Shown here piece by piece: positions 18,885-27,883 of a DNA stretch of 64,000 bases (position 1 is its first letter; each line of letters begins with the position of its first letter). The notes beneath the pieces were generated by a model, which was given only the letters and a program-made list of their open reading frames with translations, searched no databases and was not told the DNA's origin. The position numbers and the translations under genes are program-made. The stretch comes from Paulinella micropora. Lineage: Eukaryota > Cercozoa > Imbricatea > Euglyphida > Paulinellidae. Location of the stretch: assembly GCA_019918135.1 (NCBI GenBank), contig WBZZ01005655.1, positions 1 to 64,000 of the forward strand. The letters are read 5' to 3'.

Positions 18885-19658
18885 CTAATCTCTCAACAGT
18901 CTTATCTCGTCTGAGTTCTTCTCCCAGTCACTGTCGTCATGCAACAGTTCTTCTTCGTCTTCTTCTTCTTCTTCATTTCTTGTCTGATCCTCCTCATCTA
19001 CTTCTTCAATCTCTTCTTGTGGTGCATCATTGTCTACTTCCTTCTTTTGTTCTACCCTAGCTGTCTGGTTGTTGACTGGTGGAGTAGTGAAAAGAATGCG
19101 TTCTGTGGGAACGTTTGGTTGTAGTGAGCTGGATACAGCAGGCAAACGTGCTCTCTCTTGTGGGGTGGAATGCGTAAGTATGGGGTCTCTTTCTACACTA
19201 TAGGGGCTAGTGCGTACGACTCTGTGCTTGGCATACACTCCCTCTATCGCATTCATAATATCCGTGAGAAAGTCGTCTTTTTGCTCATCTGCCATCCACA
19301 CTACCTCCTCACTTGCTGTCCATTCACATCCTTGTGTCATTACTTCTGCTAACTTAAAGTGCTGTAAGGTGTGAAAGTTGATGGGTGAAATGTATGGATT
19401 GGGGCGTGCTTGGTCGTCAACTACTACTAGACCTGCCTGTCTGAATGCCGTGCTAGTGAGATAGTGACCACCTGGAGTAAGTTGCTGAACGTAAGCAGAT
19501 GATTGTGCTGTGGTGACAGAGGTAGTGCAAGACCTTTCAGGAATAGGACATACTGAGATGTTACTTTCTGGTATTGGTCTGTCATCGTGTCTGTCTTCGC
19601 ACTCGTCTCTCTGTCTGTTCTGTCGGTTCTGACTTTTCTGATCTGAGGTGGGGACCAA
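18885..19658 (-). CDS. Copia-C linker ORF before protease
   Basis: 257 residues without a known domain: Arg/Asp-rich start, a central stretch ending VVWMADEQKDDFLTDIMNAI, and an acidic C-terminus. It lies between the Cys/His module and the protease. It is probably a Gag-Pol linker, but nothing proves a function. Confidence 0.45.
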   Translation of the reverse strand: MVPTSDQKSQNRQNRQRDECEDRHDDRPIPESNISVCPIPERSCTTSVTTAQSSAYVQQLTPGGHYLTSTAFRQAGLVVVDDQARPNPYISPINFHTLQHFKLAEVMTQGCEWTASEEVVWMADEQKDDFLTDIMNAIEGVYAKHRVVRTSPYSVERDPILTHSTPQERARLPAVSSSLQPNVPTERILFTTPPVNNQTARVEQKKEVDNDAPQEEIEEVDEEDQTRNEEEEEDEEELLHDDSDWEKNSDEIRLLRD

Positions 19659-19832
19659 ACCGATTTTTTGCGCGTACTGTAGCGTAATCGCATTCAGTTC
19701 TGCTGACGGCGCAATTTGAAACTCGTGCGACTGTTCCGGCGGGTAATAGACTCATGCTTGATTCAGCATTGTATACCCTTGTACGTTTCCATACTTTTGT
19801 AGGGACAATTCTGCTTTCTGTTTTAAGCCTTT

Positions 19833-20750
19833 CTAGTCTGGGTAGTTCCCGCATTTTGCAGGTCTTGCTTCTCCCGGTCTATCAAGGTCTATGAAAGGGA
19901 AGAAAGGGTCCTGGTGTGCGTGATAGCCGCAGAACTTCGAGAATTCGAACCGTTTCCCCATCATTTTGGGTGATCCGAAAAATTTGGGGTCGCGAGTAAT
20001 CCCACACTGTTTACCGCGTGTATTTCTCCCTTGACATCGTAGGTTTCCTCTAACATCTGTCTCCTTTCTGACTAACTGTTTCTGTTTGCTAGATCGAGTG
20101 TAGCCAGGTTGTAGCTTGGAATAGATGGGATGTGGTGGTGGTTCGCAACGACCTGTACGTTCCGGTAGAGACTGGGTACTTTCAGGAGAGGTGGTGCGTG
20201 TAGTGATAGAATCTGTTTCGTCTTTCTCTCTCTTGCTTCGATCTCTCTGTTCTCCTGTGTCCTGTTTGTCCTTTCGTGAATGAGCAGTGTGCAGCTTGTC
20301 CTGTGTCGTTGTTGCCTGTCGTTTGCTGTCTGTGCGTTGTTGTCTACTCTGTCGACTGCTCTGCTGCTGACTGCTGTTCTGAGACTGTCTTTCTTGCTGA
20401 CTGCTAGTCTGTGACTGCCCTGTCTGCGACTGTCTGCTCTGCTGTCTGCCTGTCTGTGACGGTCTTTCTTGCTGACTGCTAGTCTGTGACTGCCTTGTCT
20501 GCGACTGTCTAGTCTGAGACTGTCTGATGTGACTGTCTGCTTTGCTGACTGCTGTTCTGTGTCTGCGTGAACTGCTTCTGTTCGGTGTTGTTGCTAGCCT
20601 GTCTAGCTGACTGTCTTCTAGTTCTAGGCCTATCTTCCTCCTCTGTCTCCTGTCCTCCTCTACATAAAACAAACACAGACTGACTCTCTTCCTCTTCTTC
20701 GCTAGGCTCGTCTTGTTGATCTGTGTTATCTTCTTCCTGTGTGAGTTCAT
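19833..20750 (-). CDS. Copia-C Gln/Ser/Arg-rich ORF with C-terminal Cys/His module
   Basis: Residues about 60-150 are built of imperfect repeats on the theme RQSQT and SSQQERQSQ. The C-terminal 90 residues hold CQGRNTRGKQC, then KFCGYHAHQ: a C-x9-C...C-x2-H pattern like the small zinc domain of DUF5763-type proteins. Copia-A has the same arrangement (CDGFHVNNARC ... FCSHH) at the matching place, and Copia-B has a MYND finger there instead. Confidence 0.6.
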   Translation of the reverse strand: MNSHRKKITQINKTSLAKKRKRVSLCLFYVEEDRRQRRKIGLELEDSQLDRLATTPNRSSSRRHRTAVSKADSHIRQSQTRQSQTRQSQTSSQQERPSQTGRQQSRQSQTGQSQTSSQQERQSQNSSQQQSSRQSRQQRTDSKRQATTTQDKLHTAHSRKDKQDTGEQRDRSKREKDETDSITTRTTSPESTQSLPERTGRCEPPPHPIYSKLQPGYTRSSKQKQLVRKETDVRGNLRCQGRNTRGKQCGITRDPKFFGSPKMMGKRFEFSKFCGYHAHQDPFFPFIDLDRPGEARPAKCGNYPD

Positions 20751-21204
20751 TGTCTTGTTCGTCTGAGGCTTGCTCAGCTACTGCGACAGTAGTTCTAGGG
20801 GACTTCTTGGAAGGTTTAGTGCCCGAAAACCTTTTAGACTTAAACCGGGGGCAATCCTTACGGCGGTGTTTCTTGCCTTTCTTGCATTCACCTTTTACGC
20901 AAGGCTTGCTGCAGTCTTTGGCTAAGTGCCCGGGTGAATTGCAGTTGAAGCAACGTTGTGCTTCGTCGTCCGTTTGTTGAGTCACAAATGACTTCTCAAA
21001 AGTCTTACGTTCTCCTTTAGTTTTCTCAGGGGTTTCGCCTGCCTTAAGGGTCTTTCGCTGAGAGTTCTGTTTTAATTTATACTTAACCCAGATTTTTCTC
21101 AGCATATCTTCCACTTGGGAGTGGGAAGTGATTCCCTTATTTTTGAATTGGATCATTAGGGCGTCGAGCCCTCCGAATGCTGGGTGATACGAGAGCTCGT
21201 GCAA
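20509..21204 (-). CDS. gag: Copia-C Gag C-terminal half with double zinc knuckle
   Basis: CFNCNSPGHLAKDC is a canonical CCHC knuckle (about residues 85-98). It is followed three residues later by CVKGECKKGKKHRRKDC (C-x4-C-x5-H-x4-C). The basic and acidic tails are low complexity. The upstream portion resembles the Gag core ends of plant and protist copias. It would package genomic RNA. Confidence 0.8.
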   Translation of the reverse strand: MHELSYHPAFGGLDALMIQFKNKGITSHSQVEDMLRKIWVKYKLKQNSQRKTLKAGETPEKTKGERKTFEKSFVTQQTDDEAQRCFNCNSPGHLAKDCSKPCVKGECKKGKKHRRKDCPRFKSKRFSGTKPSKKSPRTTVAVAEQASDEQDNELTQEEDNTDQQDEPSEEEEESQSVFVLCRGGQETEEEDRPRTRRQSARQASNNTEQKQFTQTQNSSQQSRQSHQTVSD

Positions 21205-21537
21205 GAGGTGTGCAGTGAAAAAGTCTGTAGGGATTTTCCCACCGTAGTCTCTTTGAATCTGAAGCTCAGAGAGTCGGTTCTCATCAAGCCAATAGCCTAT
21301 GTCTACCTTGGGGCTGGTGGCAAATCACTCCTCGATATGATTATAAGATGGCAAAAATATATCGTTGCCAACATGCCGATAGGATTTCTATTCTCTACAC
21401 TCATGCACATTGTCACTAGGACGGGTGCTTTAAATGCAACTGAGAGATAGAGTCCTAATCTTCGCATACGCTGTGCGTATTGTTTGTCAGCTTTTTTTCT
21501 TTTGGAGGATGCTCTCTTTTTCCTCGTTTGGGCTGTT
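21205..21537 (-). pseudogene. Copia-C Gag N-terminal and leader stretch
   Basis: This lies between the Gag frame and the 5' LTR. No convincing frame or primer site was recognised: the sequence next to the LTR does not resemble the half tRNA-iMet site of Copia-B. Confidence 0.4.
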
Positions 21538-21634
21538 CAGATTGATTACTGGTGAGTATTTTATCCCTTCGGTACTTCCCACCAACACAAACGGAACTTT
21601 ACTGAATATACAATCAATATACACTTTACGCTAT
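21538..21634 (-). repeat. Copia-C 5' LTR, segment left of the Polinton
   Basis: 97 bp matching 13528-13624. It ends in CGCTAT (21629-21634), the left copy of the Polinton target duplication. Confidence 0.9.
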
Positions 21635-21784
21635 AGCAGTATAGGGTCGCACTTTGGCACACATTTTCGATGCATTTGAAGCACACAAACCACACAAGGA
21701 GCCGTTATTTATTATTTCTGCTTACTATTGATTATTCAATATAGTAAGCAAAAGCAATAAATACTGCTACATTAAATAATTATT
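21635..21784 (+). repeat. Polinton left terminal inverted repeat
   Basis: Matches the complement of 42379-42529 at about 97%. It contains an internal imperfect palindrome around TTACTATTGATTATTCAATATAGTAA (positions 21720-21747) in both TIRs. In protein-primed elements the TIR ends serve as replication origins. Confidence 0.95.
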
Positions 21785-21816
21785 ATTTAAGGAAATAAAA
21801 TAAAGACACATATAGG

Positions 21817-22206
21817 ATGACTAACGAAGACACGCTGAGATTTAGAATGTCTAGAGGTTGTGTAATGGTAAAGAATAATGAAAAGAAGCCAATGGTAAAA
21901 GTTCAATGGAGAGAAGGAGGAAAGGTTATGTGTAAGAGTTTCTGTATCGGAAAGAATAAATCAAAAGAACAAGCATTGGAAGAAGCAAAGAAATATCACG
22001 AGGAAAATATAATACCTAAATACGAGGAATGGAAAATTAATTACGATACAGAAACAAAAGCAATCAAAAAAGAAAAGAAGAAAATTTGGAAGCATAAAGA
22101 TTTTAAGTGTGGATGTGGTGCTGAAATACATAATGGAAACAAAGCTCGACATATTAAATCACTCAAGCATCAAATTGGACTTTCGCCTTCCGTTCTCTCT
22201 TACTAG
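21817..22206 (+). CDS. Polinton small basic protein with AP2-like and CxC...HxxxH zinc segments
   Basis: 129 residues, first gene after the left TIR. Residues 15-60 (MVKVQWREGGKVMCKSFCIG, then KEQALEEAKKYHEE) resemble the three-strand and helix pattern of AP2/integrase-type DNA-binding domains. A long charged helix follows. The C-terminus FKCGCGAEIHNGNKARHIKS-LKH is a small zinc finger (CxCG...H...KH) of the kind common in giant viruses. The start is preceded by ACATATAGG, the element's start-proximal box. Inferred DNA-binding regulator, unproven. Confidence 0.65.
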   Translation: MTNEDTLRFRMSRGCVMVKNNEKKPMVKVQWREGGKVMCKSFCIGKNKSKEQALEEAKKYHEENIIPKYEEWKINYDTETKAIKKEKKKIWKHKDFKCGCGAEIHNGNKARHIKSLKHQIGLSPSVLSY

Positions 22207-22239
22207 TTCTGACATTCTCAGGTTTTGCATCCAATGATT

Positions 22240-23157
22240 TTAATAAATTAATATTTTTTTCTCTTTTGTAATTTGTTTAACTTTGTCAGATAACTGCTCC
22301 TTCGGTTCCGTTTCTTCATGGTGCTCTTCAATATTAGTCTTTAATAATTCTGACGGTCGTACTAAGTCCTCTTCAGATAGTATGACTTTGAAGCCCTTAC
22401 GGCCCTTAACCTTGAATATAGTTTTACTGAATTGCTTGTCCCCTTTAGAAAAAATAGTTCTTTCTAATTCCTTTCTTACTCTTGTACCCTTAGGGAATTC
22501 ATTAATTAAAGGATTTCGGTATATTTCCTGAGTGTTCTTTTCTGTTCCTTCAAAAACATTAATCGGAACTGCTTTAATTGTTGTATAACATGTTTTATTA
22601 TAAGCATCAACAACCTCATGAATAATAGGAACCCATCGAAAATTTTCATTAAATTCCCATATCAAGTTTAATTCATTTCGTATTGTTCTAATAAACCTAT
22701 CAATTATACCAATTGTTCTGTGATCGCCTACTTGGACAGTTCTATGTTCAATATTATTTTGTCTGAAATATTCAGCCACTTGACCCTTAAACTCACCACC
22801 ATTATCTGAAGTAATTCTTTCAGGAACTTTTTTTATAAATATTTTTTTTAATCCTTCCAGAACATAACCTGTAGTTTTATTTTTGACTGGCTCAATCCAG
22901 CCACGACGACTATATACATCAATAGCAACTAAGCCGAAATTATAGTTAGCATTTCCTTTCTTAGTAGCTACCTTTGACATGTCCATTAAGTCAATAAATA
23001 CTTGGCTCAGTGGTTTTGCTTCTGGTGAGGTTATCGTGTTCCATATCTTAGAGTGCTTTGATTGAAAATGTATTTCGGCCACTTCTTCAAGTTTTTCTTT
23101 CAGCTCTGTCTGCTCAGGAGTTTCTTCTTGTTGTTGCGGGCTATGTTTATAGTCCAT
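22240..23157 (-). CDS. int: Polinton integrase (retroviral-type, rve)
   Basis: 305 residues. The rve core carries SQVFIDLMDM with VAIDVYSRRGWIEPVKNKT (about residues 50-90), then RITSDNGGEFKGQVAEYF (about 115-133), then an IDRFIRTIRNELNL block. The C-terminal KVKGRKGFKVILSEEDLVRPSELL is the SH3-like tail seen in many Polinton integrases. It joins TIR ends to target DNA and makes the 6-bp duplication. The stop lies in a TTAAT...ATTAA palindrome, and the start has TATATCG directly upstream. Confidence 0.93.
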   Translation of the reverse strand: MDYKHSPQQQEETPEQTELKEKLEEVAEIHFQSKHSKIWNTITSPEAKPLSQVFIDLMDMSKVATKKGNANYNFGLVAIDVYSRRGWIEPVKNKTTGYVLEGLKKIFIKKVPERITSDNGGEFKGQVAEYFRQNNIEHRTVQVGDHRTIGIIDRFIRTIRNELNLIWEFNENFRWVPIIHEVVDAYNKTCYTTIKAVPINVFEGTEKNTQEIYRNPLINEFPKGTRVRKELERTIFSKGDKQFSKTIFKVKGRKGFKVILSEEDLVRPSELLKTNIEEHHEETEPKEQLSDKVKQITKEKKILIY

Positions 23158-23175
23158 CGATATATCATTAAAATT

Positions 23176-23694
23176 TTAAGAAACATTTTTCAATATCATT
23201 ATTTTTTTCTTTCTTGCTTGGTTTTTCTGATTGATATAAACATTAACTGATATGTTTGACTTTTTACCATTTCCTTTTTTAGATTTAGGCTTCGGCTCTT
23301 CTTCTTCGCTTTCTTCACTTTCACTTTCGCTCACATCAGGTTCAGGCTCAGGCACAGACTTTTTGCTTACTTTCTTCTTTGCTTCCGCTTTCTTTCTTCT
23401 TATTTTCATCTTAGCCATCTTTTCAGCAATGATATCAGTAAAATCACATTCTTCATCGCTATCACTGCTTTCTTCTGGTGTATCATCTTGGTCTTTTCCA
23501 TTAATGATATCATTAGCAACACCCATTTCAGCCATGCGGTTTATCTTTTCCTCCATCTCTTCATCATCGCCTACATAAGCCTTTCTACACTTTGCTAATT
23601 TCTCTTTTGCTATTTCTACCTTTTGCTGTTTCTTATTCTTAATACTTTCCACAGCCTTACCACAGTTCTTACGACTTGCTTCGGGAGACTGCAT
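23176..23694 (-). CDS. Polinton charged hypothetical protein
   Basis: 172 residues, not recognised. A Lys-rich helical N-terminus is followed by an acidic centre (residues about 75-90) and a Pro/Glu/Ser-rich then basic C-terminus (SESESEESEEEEPKPKSKKG). It looks largely disordered. The stop codon sits in the 12-bp perfect palindrome TTAAAATTTTAA (23168-23179). A TATTAGTATAA box abuts the ATG, and the 55-bp gap to the divergent fibre locus is shared promoter space. Confidence 0.6.
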   Translation of the reverse strand: MQSPEASRKNCGKAVESIKNKKQQKVEIAKEKLAKCRKAYVGDDEEMEEKINRMAEMGVANDIINGKDQDDTPEESSDSDEECDFTDIIAEKMAKMKIRRKKAEAKKKVSKKSVPEPEPDVSESESEESEEEEPKPKSKKGNGKKSNISVNVYINQKNQARKKKIMILKNVS

Positions 23695-23749
23695 TTATAC
23701 TAATATTAATATATTTTAGTATTTTTAAAATTAAATATTTAATTATATA

Positions 23750-23956
23750 ATGTCGCAATATAAATCATTACTTGGCCTTAATGAGTTGGCGGTTGATAGT
23801 CTAAACATACTTAACTTAGACTTATCCAACACAAACATAGTCGGTCTGAATACAGACAGAGTGCCAGAAGATGATGACCCCATAAATCTTTATTACACTG
23901 ACGACCGATTTGATACACGACTGGCTACCAAAAGCACCGCGGACATTAAAGAATGA
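23750..23956 (+). CDS. Polinton fibre locus, N-terminal frame
   Basis: 68 residues with the repeating phrase YYTDDRFDTRLATKST. Phrases of this type (YYTxxRFDxRLxxKST) are typical of bacteriophage and viral fibre shafts. The ATG is directly preceded by TTATATA. It is the first part of the fibre locus that ends at 27138. Confidence 0.7.
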   Translation: MSQYKSLLGLNELAVDSLNILNLDLSNTNIVGLNTDRVPEDDDPINLYYTDDRFDTRLATKSTADIKE

Positions 23957-24268
23957 CTTAATTATTATTGGACTGATAACCGCTTTGACACACGGCTCGC
24001 TTTAAAATCAACTACGGATATCAAAGAAGGAAAAAATTTATACTACACAGAGCAACGAGTAAGGGATAATGACGAAGTCAAAGCCTCAACTCAACACAAA
24101 AGCAATACTTCCAATCCGCACCAAACAAGTTTATACAATTTGATAGACACAAACATATTTGCACAAGCAAGCAGGTAATACTTAACTTACAACGATGTAG
24201 AAGGTAAATGGAAGAATACATCACTTTGTTCAATTGACACACTTTCAGATGTAGTCATTACTGCACCA

Positions 24269-26170
24269 GTGGCGATGAATAGTTATCTAACATATAACTC
24301 AATAAACTGGGTCAATAAAACATTTTCGATAAATGTTGATGAATTCGGTAATATTAGTATGGGAATGAAGAATATAACAGGAGTTAATTTACTAAATGAC
24401 AAAGGCGTTGATGAATGGATATTTGAGCATAATGATAATAATAATAAGGTGACAGCATCTGGAAGTATAGACACACATAGCGATGTGACAATATCAGGCT
24501 TTCCAGCAGATAATCAACTGATTATGTATAGCACGGGGCAATGGAGAAACACCACACCGCCCTTTCTTAGATTAGACGGCACAGCAAGTATGACTGGAGG
24601 ACTAAATATGAATGGTTATGCTATTTCAGGGGCTTCTACATATAATGGAATTAATCTCACTAATCTCGCAGTTGATGGTTCGGTGGTTAAACTAACAGGA
24701 GACCAAACCATAGCGGGTATTAAGACATTTAGCAGTACAATAAATGCGAGTGCGGGTATTGATATGAAAAGCCAAAGCATAACAAATGTTAATATTGTTG
24801 ATGGTGTTGATGTTTCCACCCTTGATACTTCGGTGGTTAAACTAACAGGAGACCAAACCATAGCAGGGAATAAAAAATTTACTTCAACAATAGAAGTACG
24901 GGGCGCTACTGCTCCAACCGCTTTTGATGGTATCGGTGTTGCCTTTGATACAGCGACAAATATAGGAATGATTGCCGCACAAAAGACAGCAACAGCGACT
25001 TGGTATCCGATACAAATAACGGATTCATATGTTGATTTATATGCGGGTGATAATGTAATAGCGACAGCAACGGGCACTACACTATCTTTAAACAACAGAA
25101 AAATTACAAATTTGGCCACACCAACAGCAACAACGGACGGGGCAAACAAAAGTTATGTGGATACATTAGACGGGCAAAATGTGAAACTAACAGGAAACCA
25201 AACCATAGCAGGAATTAAGACATATAGCAGTGGTGTTGAAATTACTGGAAATTCAATCAATGCGACAACAAAAGGAACATTTATCGTTTTTAATTCTACC
25301 AGTAATATCGGGTCAATTGCTAGTTTGGATATGAAAACTGCGACATATTACAACTTTGAAATTTCTGCCAAAAAAATAAGTTTCATTATTGACGGGACAA
25401 TCGTCGGTTGGGTAAATGCTTCGGGGCTAGATTGTAATAGTAGCAAAATAGCCAACCTTGGAACTCCGACATTATCAACGGACGGAGCAACAAAAGGATA
25501 TGCGGACACATTGGACGGGCAAAATGTAAAACTAACAGGCGACCAAACCATAACAGGAATTAAGATATTTAATGGAACAAGAAATGATGTAAAAGCACTG
25601 ACCTTATTAAGCCAAGCCGATTTTAATAATGTTGATATCATTAATGGAGGAAATATAACATATAATGGGGCGAGGATATTAAACCAAAACGGAGGAGATA
25701 TATTCTTTTCACAGACAACGGGTGATTATCAGTATTTCTTATTTACTCTAAATACTGCTTCAAGTGGAACCACGAACCAACGAGGTTATGTATTTACGAA
25801 TGTAGCATCTGATGTAAAAGGGGCGGGACTTTATATTTCAAAACTCTTGGATAATAAAAGTGCTTCGTCTGACATTGTCCGTTTTAACAATGCTGGCGGT
25901 ATGCGGTTTTATGGTGCTTTGGATATGAATTCAAACAACATAACAAATGGAGGAACAATAACTGGAACGACAATTACTTCAACCGCGGGGATATCAACGA
26001 CGACACTAACAGCAAGTGGATTATTAACAGCGACAGGAGGCTCTAGCATAGTTATACAAGGAAATACTAATGGAGGTAATACAAGAGGAATATTTTTGTG
26101 GGACACTTGCAATACAATTATGGTATTTATATGGCATCAAATGGGGGAGGTGCAAATACCAGAAGTCTAG
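24269..26170 (+). CDS. Polinton fibre locus, repetitive shaft frame
   Basis: 633 residues, built around at least four copies of a shaft motif VKLTGDQTIAGIKTFSSTI, each followed by a variable beta-rich block and often by LATPTATTDGANKSYVDT. Such repeats form trimeric beta-helical shafts in phage tail fibres and are found in algal virus fibres. It belongs to the virion surface, probably host attachment. Neighbouring S74 sequence supports the fibre reading. Confidence 0.8.
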   Translation: MAMNSYLTYNSINWVNKTFSINVDEFGNISMGMKNITGVNLLNDKGVDEWIFEHNDNNNKVTASGSIDTHSDVTISGFPADNQLIMYSTGQWRNTTPPFLRLDGTASMTGGLNMNGYAISGASTYNGINLTNLAVDGSVVKLTGDQTIAGIKTFSSTINASAGIDMKSQSITNVNIVDGVDVSTLDTSVVKLTGDQTIAGNKKFTSTIEVRGATAPTAFDGIGVAFDTATNIGMIAAQKTATATWYPIQITDSYVDLYAGDNVIATATGTTLSLNNRKITNLATPTATTDGANKSYVDTLDGQNVKLTGNQTIAGIKTYSSGVEITGNSINATTKGTFIVFNSTSNIGSIASLDMKTATYYNFEISAKKISFIIDGTIVGWVNASGLDCNSSKIANLGTPTLSTDGATKGYADTLDGQNVKLTGDQTITGIKIFNGTRNDVKALTLLSQADFNNVDIINGGNITYNGARILNQNGGDIFFSQTTGDYQYFLFTLNTASSGTTNQRGYVFTNVASDVKGAGLYISKLLDNKSASSDIVRFNNAGGMRFYGALDMNSNNITNGGTITGTTITSTAGISTTTLTASGLLTATGGSSIVIQGNTNGGNTRGIFLWDTCNTIMVFIWHQMGEVQIPEV

Positions 26171-27138
26171 CAGGAGGGTCTGCGGTTGCAGGCAATGATT
26201 TCACTTCTTTTGCCGTTAGATTTAGAGTGAGCAATGTTGCAACCGACGGATTTATCTGGGAGAACTCGTCCGAACAATTATTAATGTCATTGAATGGGGC
26301 AAACGGGACTTTATGGACGAAAGGATTAATAACGGCTAGTGCGGGGATTACATACTCTGGGCTGCTAACAACCACAACTAATAATGGAGCGAAAATAGGA
26401 ATTCAAGGACAAACAGACGGGACGAATGCGCGAGGAATATTTGTATGGGATACCAGTGATTCAAACTGGGGGATTTATATGTCTCAGTCTGGAGCAAATA
26501 AATCATTAAGTGGAGGAACAGCACCAGCAGGAGGAGTAGGCGGAGGATTGACTTCTTATGCTATTAGATTTAGAGTGAATAATTCTTCAACGAGTGGGTT
26601 CATATGGGAGAATAGTTCAAATACTGCTTTAATGTCTTTGAAAGCAAGTGATGGACAATTATGGGTATTGTCTAATCCAATTCAATATTCAGACAGGAGA
26701 AAAAAAGAAGATATAAAGGAATGTCTAGGCTTAGATTTTATTAATAAGTTAAATCCAGTTTGCTATCGTATGATTGATGACAAAAAGAAATGTAGGACTG
26801 GCTTAATAGCACAGGAATTAGAAGAAATACTAACAGAAATGGATATGCTAGATTTTGGTGGTTTTATAAAAGAAACAATTATGGTTCCGTGTCCAAAGCA
26901 AAGAAAAGAATACGAATTGAAAGGTGTGAGTGTTAATCCAGAAGATGTTAAATGTATTGATAGTGGCGATGTCGGTTATGGTATAGGTTATTCCGAATTT
27001 ATAGCCCCGTTAATTAAGGCCGTTCAACAATTATCAGAAAGGGTAGTTAATTTAGAAAAAGAAAATAAAAATCTTATGAATATACTACAAGACCAAGCAA
27101 ACCAACTAGCCGAAATCCGAGCAGTCGTATTTCCTTGA
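26098..27138 (+). CDS. Polinton fibre locus, distal frame with Peptidase_S74 chaperone domain
   Basis: The first 195 residues are Gly/Ala/Ser-rich with repeated RGIFVWDTSDSNWGIYMSQ and AIRFRVNNSSTSGFIWENSS phrases. From about residue 200 YSDRRKKEDIKECLGL begins a Peptidase_S74 domain, with TGLIAQELEEIL and YSEFIAPLIKAVQQLSERV, ending in a coiled coil. S74 domains are intramolecular chaperones that trimerise fibres and then cut themselves off. The stop codon lies in the first helix of junction element S1. Confidence 0.85.
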   Translation: MGHLQYNYGIYMASNGGGANTRSLAGGSAVAGNDFTSFAVRFRVSNVATDGFIWENSSEQLLMSLNGANGTLWTKGLITASAGITYSGLLTTTTNNGAKIGIQGQTDGTNARGIFVWDTSDSNWGIYMSQSGANKSLSGGTAPAGGVGGGLTSYAIRFRVNNSSTSGFIWENSSNTALMSLKASDGQLWVLSNPIQYSDRRKKEDIKECLGLDFINKLNPVCYRMIDDKKKCRTGLIAQELEEILTEMDMLDFGGFIKETIMVPCPKQRKEYELKGVSVNPEDVKCIDSGDVGYGIGYSEFIAPLIKAVQQLSERVVNLEKENKNLMNILQDQANQLAEIRAVVFP

Positions 27139-27284
27139 TATTTATCAACTACACTCTCATTCGTTTCACTCATTCTCGTTTGTTGATAAACATCGTCATC
27201 TATTTAATTTTTTTCAAAATAAAAAAACGATGTTTTAGAATAAGTGAGAGTGCGACAGCACGAAACGCAATTCTAAAATATCAA
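27135..27284 (+). other. Four-way-junction element S1
   Basis: Four helices with no unpaired base between them: P1 27135-27140 with 27279-27284 (TTGATA/TATCAA); P2 27141-27149 with 27182-27190 (TTTATCAAC/GTTGATAAA); P3 27191-27196 with 27227-27232 (CATCGT/ACGATG); P4 27233-27241 with 27270-27278 (TTTTAGAAT/ATTCTAAAA). P4 carries an inner GTGC...GCAC hairpin. P1 holds the fibre stop codon on one side and the A of the next ATG on the other. Confidence 0.8.
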
Positions 27285-27622
27285 TGCCTAGATTACACCC
27301 CCCACCGCCAGTCATTGAAATAGACGGCGAACTAACACCAGAGTTGAAAAATCGTGTTTTAGACATTTCATTGAAGAATGAGGAAAAAAAAGTAGAGCAC
27401 GAATTGGAAGATAACTGGAATTGTTGTTGTATAACAAACAGACCAACCGACAGCCGACTTATTAAATACTTATTTCAAATGGGTATCATTATCTCCATTA
27501 TAACCCTTTGTATTGTAAGGCTATCTGAAAAGAACTTACCTTGTGAGGTAGCCAACACTTATGTCGGAATTTTGACATTGCTTATCGGTATTTGCCTTCC
27601 ATCACCTTCTTCAAAGAAATGA
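27284..27622 (+). CDS. Polinton two-helix membrane protein
   Basis: 112 residues. A Pro-rich charged N-terminus is followed by WNCCCITNRPTDSRLIKYLF and two predicted membrane segments (about residues 66-80 and 90-106). It ends in the phrase LLIGICLPSPS. Small proteins with this plan (polar DxRLIxY start, two helices, final LPSP) recur in Polinton-like viruses as I recall them. Role unknown, perhaps virion or host membrane. The ATG directly abuts S1. Confidence 0.7.
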   Translation: MPRLHPPPPVIEIDGELTPELKNRVLDISLKNEEKKVEHELEDNWNCCCITNRPTDSRLIKYLFQMGIIISIITLCIVRLSEKNLPCEVANTYVGILTLLIGICLPSPSSKK

Positions 27623-27859
27623 ACATTCATATACTTGAGTTTTATACCACATAGCATCATTTGAGCAAATTAAAGGAATGGCTTCATCAAAACTAACACA
27701 CCAATCTGACATTGACTTATACACACATTTAAATTTACTTTCTATTCCTTGCTTTATACAATAAGCACAACTCTCATTCTTTTTTTCGCTTATCCGTGAG
27801 TAAAAGTCGCAGGCCGTCCGTCCTAACACAGACCACATAAATAATAATATTAATAACAT
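27611..27859 (-). CDS. Polinton small Cys-rich secreted-type protein
   Basis: 82 residues: hydrophobic N-terminal signal-like segment (MLLILLFMWSVLG), then a domain with seven cysteines after it (CDFYSR, CAYCIKQG, CVYKS, CVSFDE, CSND, YECSF). Disulphide-stabilised export is likely but unproven. It converges on the membrane protein gene (12-bp overlap) and diverges from 27884 across only 24 bp holding two TATATA-like boxes. Confidence 0.55.
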   Translation of the reverse strand: MLLILLFMWSVLGRTACDFYSRISEKKNESCAYCIKQGIESKFKCVYKSMSDWCVSFDEAIPLICSNDAMWYKTQVYECSFL

Positions 27860-27883
27860 AATATATTACACAATATATAAACA

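Noticed and set aside
18665-19124. Plus-strand Ser-rich and Phe-rich frames
   Set aside because: These are the antisense of the acidic Glu/Asp frames of Copia-C; composition mirrors the real strand.
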